Below, one piece after another: positions 7,671 through 17,468 of a stretch of 64,000 nucleotides of DNA. The stretch is from JAIESQ01 sp964495375 (GTDB taxonomy: Bacteria > Planctomycetota > Planctomycetia > Pirellulales > JAEUIK01), in the NCBI GenBank assembly GCA_964495375.1, contig CAZBWM010000005.1:62001-126000 (forward strand), given 5' to 3'. The notes below the pieces were generated by a model. The model was not told the DNA's origin, did no database searches, and was given only the letters and a program-made list of their open reading frames with translations. Every line of letters begins with the position of its first letter. Positions within the stretch are counted from its first letter, which is position 1. Position numbers and translations under genes: made by a program.

Positions 7671-10391
7671 GTGAGCATTAAAGAACGCACCCCCGGTCCT
7701 GACACGCAAACCGACATCATCCGCACCGGTGTGGATGTCGACCCGGCCGAGACGAGCGAATGGCTCGAATCGCTGCAGTACGTGCTCGACACCAAGGGGC
7801 CCGAGCGGGTGAAGTACCTGCTCTCGATTCTCGACGAAGTGGCCTATCGCCAGGGGGTCGATCTGCCGTTCACGGCCAACACGCCGTATGTGAACACGAT
7901 TCCGGTCGACAAGCAGCCAATTTACCCCGGCAATCGTGACATCGAGCGGCGGATCAAAAGCATCCTGCGCTGGAACGCCATGGCGATGGTCGTGCGGGCC
8001 AACCGCATGAGCCCCGGCATCGGCGGCCACATTTCGACGTACGCTTCGGCGGCCACGCTCTATGAGGTGGCGTTCAATCACTTCTTCCGCGGCAAGAGCG
8101 ACGATTATTCGGGTGACCAGATCTATTTTCAGGGGCACGCCTCGCCGGGCATTTACGCCCGGGCGTTTCTCGAAGGGCGCTTGAGCGAAGAGCAGCTCGA
8201 GTACTTCCGGCGCGAGCTGGCTCCCGACGGCGGGCTGTCGAGCTATCCGCACCCGTGGCTGATGCCGGGCTTCTGGGAGTTCCCCACGGTGTCGATGGGG
8301 CTGGGGCCGATCATGGCCATCTACCAGGCGCGGTTCAACAAGTATCTGACCGATCGCAAGCTGAAGGATTGCAGCCGCTCGCACGTCTGGTGCTTCATGG
8401 GAGACGGCGAGACCGACGAGCCCGAGTCGTTGGGCGCGATCACGCTGGCCTCGCGCGAAAAGCTCGACAATCTGATCTTTGTGATCAACTGCAACTTGCA
8501 GCGGCTCGACGGCCCGGTGCGCGGCAATGGCAAGATCATTCAGGAGCTCGAGGCGATCTTCCGCGGCGCCGGCTGGAACGTGATCAAGGTGATCTGGGGA
8601 GACGAGTGGGACGCGCTGTTGGCCCGCGACAAGACGGGCATCCTCGTGCAGCGGATGGGTGAGGTGGTCGACGGCGAATATCAGAAATACGTCGTCAGCT
8701 CGGGCGAATACATTCGCGAGCACTTCTTTGGCGTGCACCCGGCGCTACGGGCGCTGGTGGCCCCGCTATCGGACGAAAAGATCAAGCGGATGCGTCGCGG
8801 CGGTCACGAGCCGGAGAAGGTGTACGCCGCATACAAGGCGGCGGTCGAGTGCCAGGGCAAGCCGACCGTGATTCTGGCCAAGACGATCAAGGGCTATGGC
8901 CTGGGCGAAGTCGGCGAAGGGCGCAACGTCACGCACCAGCAGAAGAAGCTCAACGAAGACGAGTTGCGCGAGTTCCGCTCACGATTCGGCATTCCGATTT
9001 CAGACGAGGAAGTTGCCGACGCACCGTTCTATCGTCCGTCGAACGACAGCCCCGAGATGAAGTACCTGCGTGCCCGGCGCGAAGAGCTGGGCGGTTACGT
9101 GCCGGGGCGGCCGATGGTGCCGATGCCGATCGAAGTGCCGGAGCTGGCCGAGTACAAGGAATTCCTGGAGGCCAGCGGCGATCGCGAAGTATCGACCACC
9201 ATGGCCTTCGTGCGGTTGTTCAGCAAGCTTTTGAAAGACAAGAAGATCGGTAAGTTGATTGTGCCGATCGTGCCCGACGAGTCGCGCACCTTCGGCATGG
9301 AAGCGCTCTTCCGGCAGTGCGGCATCTACGCGGCGACCGGGCAGCTTTACGAGCCGGTCGACAGCGATCAGTTGCTCTATTATCGCGAAGCCAAGGACGG
9401 TCAGATTCTCGAAGAGGGGATCACCGAGGCGGGTTCGATGTCGTCGTTCGTCGCGGCCGGCACGGCCTACGCCACGCACGGCATCGAGATGATTCCGTTT
9501 TTCATCTACTACTCGATGTTCGGCTTCCAGCGCGTCGGCGACTTGATTTGGGCCGCCGGCGACGCGCGGGCCAAAGGCTTTTTGCTCGGGGGCACCGCCG
9601 GGCGCACCACGCTCAATGGAGAAGGGCTCCAGCATCAAGACGGTCACAGCCATTTGACGGCGATGGGCTATCCCCACGTGCGGGCCTACGATCCGGCCTT
9701 CTCCTACGAGACGACCGTCATCATCATGGAAGGCTTGCAGCGGATGTACCACCGCGGCGAGGACTGCATTTACTACATCACGCTGCAGAACGAGAACTAC
9801 AAGATGCCGGCGATGCCGCCGGGGGTCGAGCAGGGGATCGTCGAGGGGATGTACAAGCTGTCGACGACCGACTGCGGGCCGAACCGCCCGCGCGTGCAGT
9901 TGTTCGGCAGCGCAGCGATCCTGCGCGAGGCCCTGCGGGCCCAGGACATCCTGGCCAAGAAGTACGACGTGTCGAGCAACGTGTGGAGCGTGACCAGCTA
10001 CAAGGAGCTGCGCCGCTCGGCCCAGGCCGCGCGGCACTTCAATCTGTTGCACCCGGAAGAAACTCCGCGCAAGAGCTATCTCGAACAGGTGCTCGAAGGG
10101 GAAGCCGGGCCATTCATCGCGGCCAGCGACAACGTGCAGCAAGTGCCCGAGGCGATCGACGCCTGGGTGCCTGGCGGATTGTTCGTGCTGGGGACCGACG
10201 GGTTCGGCCGCAGCGACACGCGCGAGGGTTTGCGGCGGTTCTTCGAGGTCGACGCCGAGTGCATCACCGTGGCGGCGCTGCACCAGTTGGTGCCGACCGG
10301 TCAGTTCGACCGCGCTGGGGTGGCCCGCGCGATTCGCGATTTGCGGATCGACCCCGACAAGCTCGACCCCGCGGCACTGCGAGAACAGTAA
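7671..10391 (+). CDS. aceE: pyruvate dehydrogenase E1 component, homodimeric type
   Basis: 906 residues from GTG 7671 (ending the upstream non-conserved, repeat-encoded frame). It decarboxylates pyruvate with thiamine diphosphate and acetylates the lipoyl group of E2. Landmarks: 'GHISTYASAATLYEVAFNHF', the ThDP-binding GDGE stretch ('CFMGDGETDEPES', about residues 243-255), 'NCNLQRLDGPVRGNGKIIQE', the transketolase-like pyrimidine domain with 'GRTTLNGEGLQHQDGHS', and a C-terminal 'GTDGFGRSDTREGLRRFFEV'. The length matches Escherichia coli AceE (887). It is followed by aceF after 118 bp; no lipoamide dehydrogenase gene is in the window. Confidence 0.96.
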   Translation: MSIKERTPGPDTQTDIIRTGVDVDPAETSEWLESLQYVLDTKGPERVKYLLSILDEVAYRQGVDLPFTANTPYVNTIPVDKQPIYPGNRDIERRIKSILRWNAMAMVVRANRMSPGIGGHISTYASAATLYEVAFNHFFRGKSDDYSGDQIYFQGHASPGIYARAFLEGRLSEEQLEYFRRELAPDGGLSSYPHPWLMPGFWEFPTVSMGLGPIMAIYQARFNKYLTDRKLKDCSRSHVWCFMGDGETDEPESLGAITLASREKLDNLIFVINCNLQRLDGPVRGNGKIIQELEAIFRGAGWNVIKVIWGDEWDALLARDKTGILVQRMGEVVDGEYQKYVVSSGEYIREHFFGVHPALRALVAPLSDEKIKRMRRGGHEPEKVYAAYKAAVECQGKPTVILAKTIKGYGLGEVGEGRNVTHQQKKLNEDELREFRSRFGIPISDEEVADAPFYRPSNDSPEMKYLRARREELGGYVPGRPMVPMPIEVPELAEYKEFLEASGDREVSTTMAFVRLFSKLLKDKKIGKLIVPIVPDESRTFGMEALFRQCGIYAATGQLYEPVDSDQLLYYREAKDGQILEEGITEAGSMSSFVAAGTAYATHGIEMIPFFIYYSMFGFQRVGDLIWAAGDARAKGFLLGGTAGRTTLNGEGLQHQDGHSHLTAMGYPHVRAYDPAFSYETTVIIMEGLQRMYHRGEDCIYYITLQNENYKMPAMPPGVEQGIVEGMYKLSTTDCGPNRPRVQLFGSAAILREALRAQDILAKKYDVSSNVWSVTSYKELRRSAQAARHFNLLHPEETPRKSYLEQVLEGEAGPFIAASDNVQQVPEAIDAWVPGGLFVLGTDGFGRSDTREGLRRFFEVDAECITVAALHQLVPTGQFDRAGVARAIRDLRIDPDKLDPAALREQ

Positions 10392-10509
10392 GGCGAACCG
10401 TCACGACAACGCGACAATGAGTGCGGCCCGACGGCGCGACGAAGAAATCGCCCACGCGGCCGCTGGTCAATCACAGCTCTCGACGCAAAGACGAAGGAAC
10501 GCGACCGGT

Positions 10510-12060
10510 ATGGCGACAGATTTCAAGCTTCCGGATTTGGGCGAGAACATCGAATCGGGGGACGTGCTCAACTTGCTCGTCGCCGAAGGGGATGTGATCC
10601 AGGCGGATCAGAACGTCGTCGAGATCGAGACCGACAAGGCGACGGTCGAAGTGCCCTGCCCGGTCGGCGGTCGGGTGACCAAGATTCACGTGCAGCCGGG
10701 CGATACGGTCGAAGTCGGCGGCGTGATTCTCTCGGTCGACGAAGCGGGGGGGAGCGACTCGGGTTCGGAGGCCCCGGCCAAGAAGAAATCGAGCGAATCG
10801 GCTGCGGGCAGCAAGGCGGCGAGCAAGCCTGCCAAGTCGACGGGGCATAATGGCCGTCAGGCGCCGGCCGAAGACGAAGAAGTTGCCGAAGACGAATCGG
10901 CGGAAGACGAACCGGTCGAGGACGAAGAAGAAGCCGACGAGCCCGCGCCGCGCCGCGCGGTCGAAGCCAAAAAACCGGCCACGAGCGCGAAGAGCGCTGC
11001 CAGCCCCAAGAGCACCCCGCGCCGCGATACCGATGACGAACCCCCCGCGCGCAGTGCGTCGCGGCCGGCTGGCCCTGCTCGCCCCGCGGTGCCAGCGCTC
11101 GATGGCCAGGACGATCCCCAAGCCGATCTGGTGCCACACGCGGCGGCCAGCCCGATGATTCGCCGGTTCGCCCGCGAGTTGGGGGTCGATCTCAATCACG
11201 TGACCGGTTCGGGCCCCGGCGGACGCATCCAGCGCGAGGATGTCGTGGCTGCGGTGCGTCAGGCGCACAGCGCGCCGGCGGCAGCAGCCCCCGCGCGGCA
11301 GAAGCCGCGCCCGAAGCCGCCCGGCGGTGTCGAAGACGAAGACAAGTTCGGCGCGATTCGCCGCGAGCGACTCACGAAAATCCGCAAGACGATCGCCACG
11401 AACATGGCGCGTTCGTCACAAACGATTCCGCACGTCACCAATTTTGACGACGCCGACATCACCGAGCTGGATCAGATCCGCCGCGAGAGCATCTCCGATT
11501 ATCTCGGCGCGAACTTGAAGCTGACGATGATGCCCTTCGTGATGAAGGCCGTGGCCCACGCGCTGAAGCTGCACCCGATGCTCAACGCCGTGATCGACCT
11601 GGAAGAGGACGAGATCATCTACAAGCAGTACGTGAACCTGGGCGTGGCCGTCGACACCGATCGTGGGCTGGTCGTGCCCGTGGTGCGCAACATCGAGCTG
11701 ATGGGCATTCCGCAGTTGGCGCAGGCGCTCGGCAAAGTTTCGGAGAAGGCGCGGACCAACACGTTCACGCTCGACGACCTGCGCGGCGGGACATTCACGA
11801 TCAGCAACCTGGGGGCGGTCGGTGGTACCTACTCGACGCCGATCATCAACTATCCCGAAGTGGCGGTGCTGCTGCTGGGGCGCTCGCGCAAGCTGCCGGT
11901 GGTAGTCGACGACCAGGTGAAGATCCGGCTGATGATGCCGCTGTCGATCTCTTACGATCACCGCTTGATCGACGGGGCGACCGCCGCGCGGTTCTTGAAC
12001 GAGGTGATCTCGTTCCTACAGAACCCGGGCCGGCTGCTGCTGGCGCCGGTGGTGGGGTAG
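10510..12060 (+). CDS. aceF: pyruvate dehydrogenase E2, dihydrolipoamide acetyltransferase
   Basis: 516 residues from ATG 10510; earlier in-frame codons encode nothing conserved. One lipoyl domain (residues 1-77, lipoylated Lys in 'IETDKATVEVP') is followed by a long Ala/Lys/Glu/Pro linker (about 80-200) with a run of acidic residues. Next come the E3-binding domain ('ASPMIRRFARELGVDLNHV', about 213) and the catalytic domain ending 'SISYDHRLIDGATAARFLNE' with the HxxxDG active site. It transfers acetyl groups to CoA. It is a single-lipoyl E2, shorter than the three-lipoyl enterobacterial form. Confidence 0.95.
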   Translation: MATDFKLPDLGENIESGDVLNLLVAEGDVIQADQNVVEIETDKATVEVPCPVGGRVTKIHVQPGDTVEVGGVILSVDEAGGSDSGSEAPAKKKSSESAAGSKAASKPAKSTGHNGRQAPAEDEEVAEDESAEDEPVEDEEEADEPAPRRAVEAKKPATSAKSAASPKSTPRRDTDDEPPARSASRPAGPARPAVPALDGQDDPQADLVPHAAASPMIRRFARELGVDLNHVTGSGPGGRIQREDVVAAVRQAHSAPAAAAPARQKPRPKPPGGVEDEDKFGAIRRERLTKIRKTIATNMARSSQTIPHVTNFDDADITELDQIRRESISDYLGANLKLTMMPFVMKAVAHALKLHPMLNAVIDLEEDEIIYKQYVNLGVAVDTDRGLVVPVVRNIELMGIPQLAQALGKVSEKARTNTFTLDDLRGGTFTISNLGAVGGTYSTPIINYPEVAVLLLGRSRKLPVVVDDQVKIRLMMPLSISYDHRLIDGATAARFLNEVISFLQNPGRLLLAPVVG

Positions 12061-12132
12061 CGGGGGCCGTGCTGGATTCCGTGCAAGGCGTTTTACTGCT
12101 TTCGGGCGGTCTCTTCGTCTTCGGCAGGAGCA

Positions 12133-12375
12133 ATGGACGAGCTTATCGAGTACCTTTCGCCTTTCATGCTACTGCCGCCCGCGTGGCTCTTCTGGCACTT
12201 GTGCATCAAAGAGCTGCGATCGGGCGTTATTCGCCTCAAGCTCAACAGCCCTGAAGTAGCCGCGCGGCGTAAAACGAATCCGATTCGGTTCTACTTCTTT
12301 TGGGCGTTGACACTACTGTTGGCCATCCTTTGGTCGCTTGGGTCACTATTCGCGGCACTACTTTTCTGGCGGTAG
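12133..12375 (+). CDS. small two-helix membrane protein
   Basis: 80 residues with two hydrophobic segments, about 8-25 ('FMLLPPAWLFWHLC') and 52-77 ('FYFFWALTLLLAILWSLGSL'), joined by a basic loop. An AGGAG lies just before the ATG, although close. No family recognised. It sits in the same direction 72 bp after aceF, but a shared function is not implied. Confidence 0.55.
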   Translation: MDELIEYLSPFMLLPPAWLFWHLCIKELRSGVIRLKLNSPEVAARRKTNPIRFYFFWALTLLLAILWSLGSLFAALLFWR

Positions 12376-12544
12376 CGGTCAATCTAGGATAAAAAACTGA
12401 ATGGCGGTCGTCGGTGGCGAGCGGCTAGTTGCTCGACTATCTTGGGCGGGATTGCGCGGCGAATTCTTGATGCCGCGGTTTCCATCAATTGCCCCCCCGC
12501 GATAGACCCATCATGCCCCAAGTTCAACTTGTCACTCGCGCGAA

Positions 12545-12570
12545 GCACTGCTGGGCAAGCCAGCAGTGGC
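12545..12570. repeat. GCACTGCTGG-GCAAG-CCAGCAGTGGC hairpin repeat
   Basis: A perfect 9-bp stem with a 5-nt loop. Nearly identical copies occur at 35819-35844 (inside a gene) and 54192-54220. It is immediately followed by a larger repeat at 12597. Confidence 0.75.
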
Positions 12571-12596
12571 ACCCAGCGCCGCTAACCTTGGATCAG

Positions 12597-12755
12597 GGTG
12601 GCCCGGCTGCTCGCAGCCGGGTGGCGCAGCCACAAGAATCTATTCATGCCGCGTTGCCCAACTCAGCCACGTCGCCTTCGGAAGGCTTCTTGTCGCTGCG
12701 GCCGATGATTCTTGGCTCGCAGAGCGAGCGTGCCGACAAGCGGCTGGGCCACCCC
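12597..12755. repeat. about 160-bp repeat beginning GGTGGCCCGGCTG, copy 1
   Basis: It opens with GGGTGGCCCGGCTGCTCGCA and ends with AAGCGGCTGGGCCACCCC. The ends are inverted relative to each other (GGTGGCCC / GGGCCACC), and inner segments also pair (GCAGCCACAAGAA / TTCTTGTCGCTGC). A second copy is at 18221-18356. The outer end abuts the start codon at 12756. Confidence 0.75.
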
Positions 12756-14618
12756 ATGTCCACGATTCAGAAGGTTAACCGCGTAGAACGGCACCCAACA
12801 CGAATCCAGCGAACGATATTCGCGCTATTTGTTGCGGGCATGCTCGTCGCGTCGAGCGAGCCGGCTGCGGCCGAAGAGCCCGATGGTCCGCTGACTGGCG
12901 CGGCCAGCAGTGAAGCATCCGCGTCGGCCGATCGCGCAAAGCTGCGCACACCGCTCACGCCTCCTTGGGCGCTGAAATGCTGGCTGTGGGAAGACGACGA
13001 CTCGACGGCCGCCGCGATCACCGAGCTATTGGACGGTTACGCCAAGCACGATATCCCCGCGCACACGATCATCATGGATGCCCCCTGGTCGATGCGCTAC
13101 AACGACTTCGCGGTCGATCCCGAGCGTTATCCCGACATCGAGAAGTTCATCGCCGGGCTGAAGGCGCGCGGCGTGCGCGTGGTGCTCTGGATGACGCCGA
13201 TGGTCAATAGCGAGAGCAACGACACGGCCATCAAGGACTCGCGCGACTGGTTCGAGGAAGCCAAGAGCAAGGGCTACCTGGCCGGCCACGGCTACCAGCA
13301 GAAGTGGTGGCACGGCTGGGGAGGCTTCATCGATTACGAGAACCCCGCGGCCATGCAATGGTGGCGCGGCATGCAGCAGCGCGTGCTCGACCTGGGGATC
13401 GATGGCTGGAAGCTCGACGACTCGGCCTTCTATTTCAATTCGATGGTCGGCAGCATCGCCGGCGTGCGCGACGCCCCTAGCAGGGCCGAACGCCGCAAAA
13501 TGATGACCAGCCGGCAGTATATGGACCACTTCTATCGCGACGAGTACCAGCACGGGCTCAAGGAGCGCGACGGCGATTTCATCACGTTGGCCCGCTCGAT
13601 CGACAACCGCATCCACCCGCTGGGTTTTGCCCCGCTCGATGCCGCGCCGGTCACGTGGGTCGGCGATCAGAATCACGCCTGGAAGGCCTCGGAAGAAGGA
13701 ATCGAAGAGGCGCTGCACTACATTCTGGAGGCTGCCCGGGTGGGTTACTGCGTGATCGGCTCGGACGTGGCGGGCTACCACGGTTCGACCGAGATCCCGG
13801 CGAACCTGTACATCCGCTGGGCGCAGTTCTCCTGCTTCTGTGGGCTGTTCCTCAATGGCGGGCACGGCGAGCGGGCGATGTGGAAACGCACGCCGCAGGA
13901 GCTCGAGATCGTGCGCGAGTACGCTTGGCTGCACGACGAACTGTTGCCGCTGATCTACACGCACGTCGTCGAGTGCCACAACACGGGCAAGCCCTTGATG
14001 CGACCGCTGGGCAAGAGCCGTAACGGGAACGATCAAGGGGATTTTCATTACCTGTTTGGCGACGACATTCTGGTCGCGCCGATTCACGAGGATAAGCTCG
14101 CGCGCAAGGTCACGCTGCCGGCCGGGCAGTGGCGCTACTGGTTTGACGACTCGCTGTTGACCGAAGGACCGGGCTCGTTCGAGCGCGAGTACCCGCTCGA
14201 CGAGTTTCCGGTTTACGTGCGCGACGGGGCGATCATCCCCATGGACGTCAGCCGATCGTATACCGGGCTGGGTGACGCCGACTCGGCGGGGCACATCACC
14301 TGGAACTGCTACCCGGTCGCCGAGCCGAGCAAGTTCACCTTGCACCACACCGACGGGGGCGACTCGACCTTGGCGATGACTGGTGGCGATTCGCTCAGCT
14401 TCGAGCTGAGCGGTAAACCGCACAAGCACCTGCTGCGGGCGCACTGCCAGCGCCGCCCGACGAAGGTTTTGCTCGATGGTCAACCGTTGGCCGAAGCCAG
14501 ACAATCGGCCGATGGCAAGCCGAGCGCCGAGCCAGGCACCTGGCGCTGGGACAAAGCCGGGCGCCGGCTGTGGATCCGTGGTGAGCAGCCAGGCAAGTAC
14601 GAGGTGACGCTGGAGTAG
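12756..14618 (+). CDS. secreted glycoside hydrolase family 31 enzyme
   Basis: 620 residues from ATG 12756, the first codon after the upstream repeat; in-frame sequence before it is repeat-derived. Residues about 20-39 form a signal peptide (FALFVAGMLVASSEPAAA). The TIM barrel carries 'WKLDDS' with the probable nucleophile D221 and 'TWVGD' with the probable acid/base D304, followed by the GH31 beta-sandwich domains ('DDILVAPI', 'LPAGQWRYWFDD', 'FPVYVRDGAIIPM'). The family cleaves alpha-linked glucosides, xylosides and related sugars; the exact substrate is not readable. Export suggests polysaccharide or oligosaccharide use. Confidence 0.9.
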   Translation: MSTIQKVNRVERHPTRIQRTIFALFVAGMLVASSEPAAAEEPDGPLTGAASSEASASADRAKLRTPLTPPWALKCWLWEDDDSTAAAITELLDGYAKHDIPAHTIIMDAPWSMRYNDFAVDPERYPDIEKFIAGLKARGVRVVLWMTPMVNSESNDTAIKDSRDWFEEAKSKGYLAGHGYQQKWWHGWGGFIDYENPAAMQWWRGMQQRVLDLGIDGWKLDDSAFYFNSMVGSIAGVRDAPSRAERRKMMTSRQYMDHFYRDEYQHGLKERDGDFITLARSIDNRIHPLGFAPLDAAPVTWVGDQNHAWKASEEGIEEALHYILEAARVGYCVIGSDVAGYHGSTEIPANLYIRWAQFSCFCGLFLNGGHGERAMWKRTPQELEIVREYAWLHDELLPLIYTHVVECHNTGKPLMRPLGKSRNGNDQGDFHYLFGDDILVAPIHEDKLARKVTLPAGQWRYWFDDSLLTEGPGSFEREYPLDEFPVYVRDGAIIPMDVSRSYTGLGDADSAGHITWNCYPVAEPSKFTLHHTDGGDSTLAMTGGDSLSFELSGKPHKHLLRAHCQRRPTKVLLDGQPLAEARQSADGKPSAEPGTWRWDKAGRRLWIRGEQPGKYEVTLE

Positions 14619-14631
14619 CGATTGGCCGCGA

Positions 14632-14644
14632 CAGGGCAGGGGGG
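14632..14644 (+). repeat. CAGGGCAGGGGGG repeat
   Basis: A copy of the dispersed G-rich repeat (consensus about GGGCAGGGCAGGGGGG). It lies between the GH31 stop and the preferred GTG start at 14652. Confidence 0.6.
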
Positions 14645-14651
14645 CCCGAAC

Positions 14652-15683
14652 GTGACGAGCGAACCGGTCGAATACGAATCGTCGCGACAACAGTTCTCGT
14701 TGCGCGCGATTCTGATCTTTCTCTCGGCGGCCAGCGTGTTGCTGGCCGTAGGGCGCGCTGCGCCGCTCCTCGACGGCGCGCTGTTCGTGGGCTCGGCGCT
14801 GTGTGTCGCCGCGATCGGCTTCGTCGCCGGCCTGGTGGTGCGCGCTCCGGTGTTTTCGGGCACGTTCGCCCTGATGATGCTGGCGTCGTGCGCGATTTTC
14901 CTCGTCGAGGCAATGCGCACCCAGCCGCCTTGGGACCGTTGGTCGTTGCCTGCCAGTCTCTTCCTGGGCTGGATCGGCGCGTCGATCTATCTGCTAAGGC
15001 CACGCTCCTTTCGCACTGTCGTTCAGTTGGCGTACGGTTTGGCGTGGGCACCACTCTTTACTTCGCTAATCGAAGTGGAACTGTCGCTGGGACAGCGAAT
15101 AAATGCGGGTTTTCTCGGAGCACTTGCCTTAATGCCCTTGCCAGCCATTGCGGCGCTGTTGCCGTTTTGGTCGTTCGGGAAGTCGAGTTTCAAGTCCGAG
15201 GGCCAACCGCCGACAGCGATGCCGCGTTGGATCAAACCGCCGCGCACGGTGCTGCACGACAAGCTCTGGGTTGGTAACGCGCGCGATCTCGCCGATGTGC
15301 GGGGCGTGCTGTTGCTCGGCGTGCAGGCAGTCGTCGATCTGGCCGCCAATGAAGCGCCGGTGCAGTATCCGCGCGACATTGTCTACTGCCGATTGCCACT
15401 GGTCGACGGCGGCGAGAATGACGAAGCGGTTTTGCGGTTGGCAGTTTTGACGACCGCTGAGTTCATTCGCTCGGGCACGCCGACGCTGGTCGCTTGCAGC
15501 GCCGGGATGAGCCGCTCGCTGGCGGTCACCGCGGCGGGGCTGGCGCTCGCGACCGGTCTCTCGCCCGATCAAGCGCTCATCAAGGTCGCTGCTGAATCGC
15601 CGCATGATGTCTCGGGCGCGTTGTGGGCCGATATTAAGCGAGTCGCAAGACTTGATCCACAAGACACCTCGCAGGATGCTTAA
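14652..15683 (+). CDS. membrane protein with a cytoplasmic dual-specificity-phosphatase-like domain
   Basis: 343 residues from GTG 14652; a TTG at 14622 would start inside a G-rich repeat. The N-terminal half has about five to six hydrophobic segments beginning 'FSLRAILIFLSAASVLLAVG', a frequent planctomycete membrane start. The C-terminal third is a protein-tyrosine/dual-specificity phosphatase fold: 'DKLWVGNARDL', 'PLVDGGEND' (a candidate general-acid loop) and the P-loop C282-SAGMS-R288. The usual His before the Cys is Ala281. It may be active with altered kinetics, or act as a binding domain. It sits 33 bp after the GH31 gene. Confidence 0.75.
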   Translation: MTSEPVEYESSRQQFSLRAILIFLSAASVLLAVGRAAPLLDGALFVGSALCVAAIGFVAGLVVRAPVFSGTFALMMLASCAIFLVEAMRTQPPWDRWSLPASLFLGWIGASIYLLRPRSFRTVVQLAYGLAWAPLFTSLIEVELSLGQRINAGFLGALALMPLPAIAALLPFWSFGKSSFKSEGQPPTAMPRWIKPPRTVLHDKLWVGNARDLADVRGVLLLGVQAVVDLAANEAPVQYPRDIVYCRLPLVDGGENDEAVLRLAVLTTAEFIRSGTPTLVACSAGMSRSLAVTAAGLALATGLSPDQALIKVAAESPHDVSGALWADIKRVARLDPQDTSQDA

Positions 15684-15720
15684 CGGTGCGACACGCTGCC
15701 CAGCAAGAAGGAAGATCGCC

Positions 15721-17427
15721 ATGCGAGCGACGACGGAGCAAATCAAGCGAGCGGTTTTGCACGACGATCAGGACGTGCGCGACGCGGTGATCCGCTATCT
15801 CTCGGAAGTGTCGCCAACAGATCCCGAATTGTGGCCCTTGGTTTTGAACGCGCTGGAGCGCTTTGGCGAGGAAGCGTTTGGCCATCTTTATTTTGTGGTC
15901 GATCTGGCGGAAACACCCGAGGTGGTGGGCTGGTGCCTGGCGGAGATCGAGCGACGTGGGTCGGCAGCCGAGGACGATCGCCAATTTCAACGAAATGCAC
16001 TGAAGCGCGCAATCCGGCGCGCCCCGGCCGCTGCTTTGCAGCCGCACGCGACGAGCATCGAGGAAGCAGCGCACCTCGACGAGGAGTCGAAGGACATCGT
16101 GGCACGGCGACTAGCTCTGCATGGCCTGCCGCCCGACGCGCTGTGGGATAAACTTCTCGAGATCTGCTGGCAACTCGATGAGCAGAATTCCTCCGACATG
16201 GACGACACGGATTGGGCGTGGGTGTACGTCGACGCGTTGGCTCCCCACGCCGAGCAATTTTCTGCCCGCGTGCTGGAAGTGCTGAGCGACGCGGACCAAC
16301 TCGGCACGATGCTGGAATGGCAGGCGGTGCGGCTGGCGGGCAAGTGGCGCCTGACGGCGGCCGTCCCACAGCTCGCCGAGATGTTGAACGATCTCGATGC
16401 GATGATTCTCGTCGATGCCGAGATGGCGCTGGCGGAAATCGGTGGCGAGGCAGTGTTGGCTGAGATTCAGCGCCGCTATCCGACTGCCAACGAGGATTTT
16501 CGGTTGTCCGCCGCGGTCGTGTTGGAGAAATTGCACAGCGACGCGGGGGTGCAACTCGCGCTGGAACTATTTGCGGCCGAGCGAAAAGCACTTGTCCGCG
16601 CTGTCCTGCTCGACACGGTGCTGTCGAACTTCGCCACGGAAGGGATCGAGCCGGCCCGGCAATTCGTCCTTGCGGGGGTCAACGAAACGGAGCTCGAACA
16701 AGTCCGTCCGGCACTGTTGATCGCCAGCAAGGTGACCGGCGAGAGTTTCCCCGAGTTTGCCGAATGGGACGCGGCGGAGCGAATGGACATCGAATTGCGG
16801 CGTAAGTTGCGCGCCGAGAGCATCGAGCGCTATCGCGCGGGTGAAGCAGCCGAGGAGTTTGACGATGAAGATGGCGACGAGTTCGACGACGAGTATGACG
16901 ACGACGAATTCAGCGATGACGAAGACTTCGACGTCAGTGTTCCCAAGCCGACATTCGTTCGCGAGACGGCCCGCGTCGGCCGCAACGATCCTTGCCCTTG
17001 TGGCTCGGGCAAGAAGTTCAAGAAGTGCTGCTATGGCAAACAGGCGGTCGAGGAGCAACTCGGCAATCAACCGGCCAGTAAATTTGGCGAGTGGAAAGAG
17101 GCATACGACTCGCAATATGAACCAATCGGGACGGTTGCGTTTTACGGCCCCGACGACAAGACGACCACCAAGATCGTAGCGGGCGTAATCCAGCGACCGG
17201 GAGCGGAGCCGATCTTGCGGCGCTGGGTCGGCACGCACATCAAAGACAACCCTAAGGTGCGGCGCGAGTTGGGGGAGTTCTTCAAACACCACAAGGTGGA
17301 GCGGATCAGTATGTCTGACGGCAACATGGGTTGTCCTCACGAGGAGGGGCCCGACTTTCCGCATGGAGAGGACTGCCCGTTTTGTCCCTTTTGGGCGGGC
17401 AAGCAGGGGAGCAACCGGCACGATTGA
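15721..17427 (+). CDS. HEAT-like repeat protein with C-terminal SEC-C zinc motif
   Basis: 568 residues from ATG 15721. Residues about 1-370 are alpha-helical repeats resembling HEAT/PBS lyase repeats ('AVPQLAEMLNDLDAMILVDA'). A strongly acidic Asp/Glu tract follows (about 380-405), then the SEC-C motif 'RNDPCPCGSGKKFKKCC', a zinc-binding segment like that at the SecA C-terminus. A final domain carries further Cys/His residues ('CPHEEGPDFPHGEDCPFCPF'), probably a second zinc site. It is likely a protein-interaction adaptor; no enzymatic domain is visible. Confidence 0.8.
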   Translation: MRATTEQIKRAVLHDDQDVRDAVIRYLSEVSPTDPELWPLVLNALERFGEEAFGHLYFVVDLAETPEVVGWCLAEIERRGSAAEDDRQFQRNALKRAIRRAPAAALQPHATSIEEAAHLDEESKDIVARRLALHGLPPDALWDKLLEICWQLDEQNSSDMDDTDWAWVYVDALAPHAEQFSARVLEVLSDADQLGTMLEWQAVRLAGKWRLTAAVPQLAEMLNDLDAMILVDAEMALAEIGGEAVLAEIQRRYPTANEDFRLSAAVVLEKLHSDAGVQLALELFAAERKALVRAVLLDTVLSNFATEGIEPARQFVLAGVNETELEQVRPALLIASKVTGESFPEFAEWDAAERMDIELRRKLRAESIERYRAGEAAEEFDDEDGDEFDDEYDDDEFSDDEDFDVSVPKPTFVRETARVGRNDPCPCGSGKKFKKCCYGKQAVEEQLGNQPASKFGEWKEAYDSQYEPIGTVAFYGPDDKTTTKIVAGVIQRPGAEPILRRWVGTHIKDNPKVRRELGEFFKHHKVERISMSDGNMGCPHEEGPDFPHGEDCPFCPFWAGKQGSNRHD

Positions 17428-17445
17428 GTCGCGCCTGGCGCGACT
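17427..17445 (+). terminator. hairpin at the stop codon of the SEC-C gene
   Basis: AGTCGCGCC-T-GGCGCGACT, a nearly perfect inverted repeat that starts in the TGA stop codon. No U-run follows, so a terminator role is tentative. Confidence 0.4.
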
Positions 17446-17468
17446 TCGAAAGTTAGTTGACGTGCTTG

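Noticed and set aside
7509..10283. Long minus-strand frames opposite aceE
   Set aside because: Antisense composition only; the plus strand shows complete E1 motifs.
13026..14690. Long open frame on the minus strand opposite the GH31 gene
   Set aside because: It is a GC-rich antisense shadow (Arg/Ala/His-rich, no domain), while the plus strand encodes conserved GH31 motifs.
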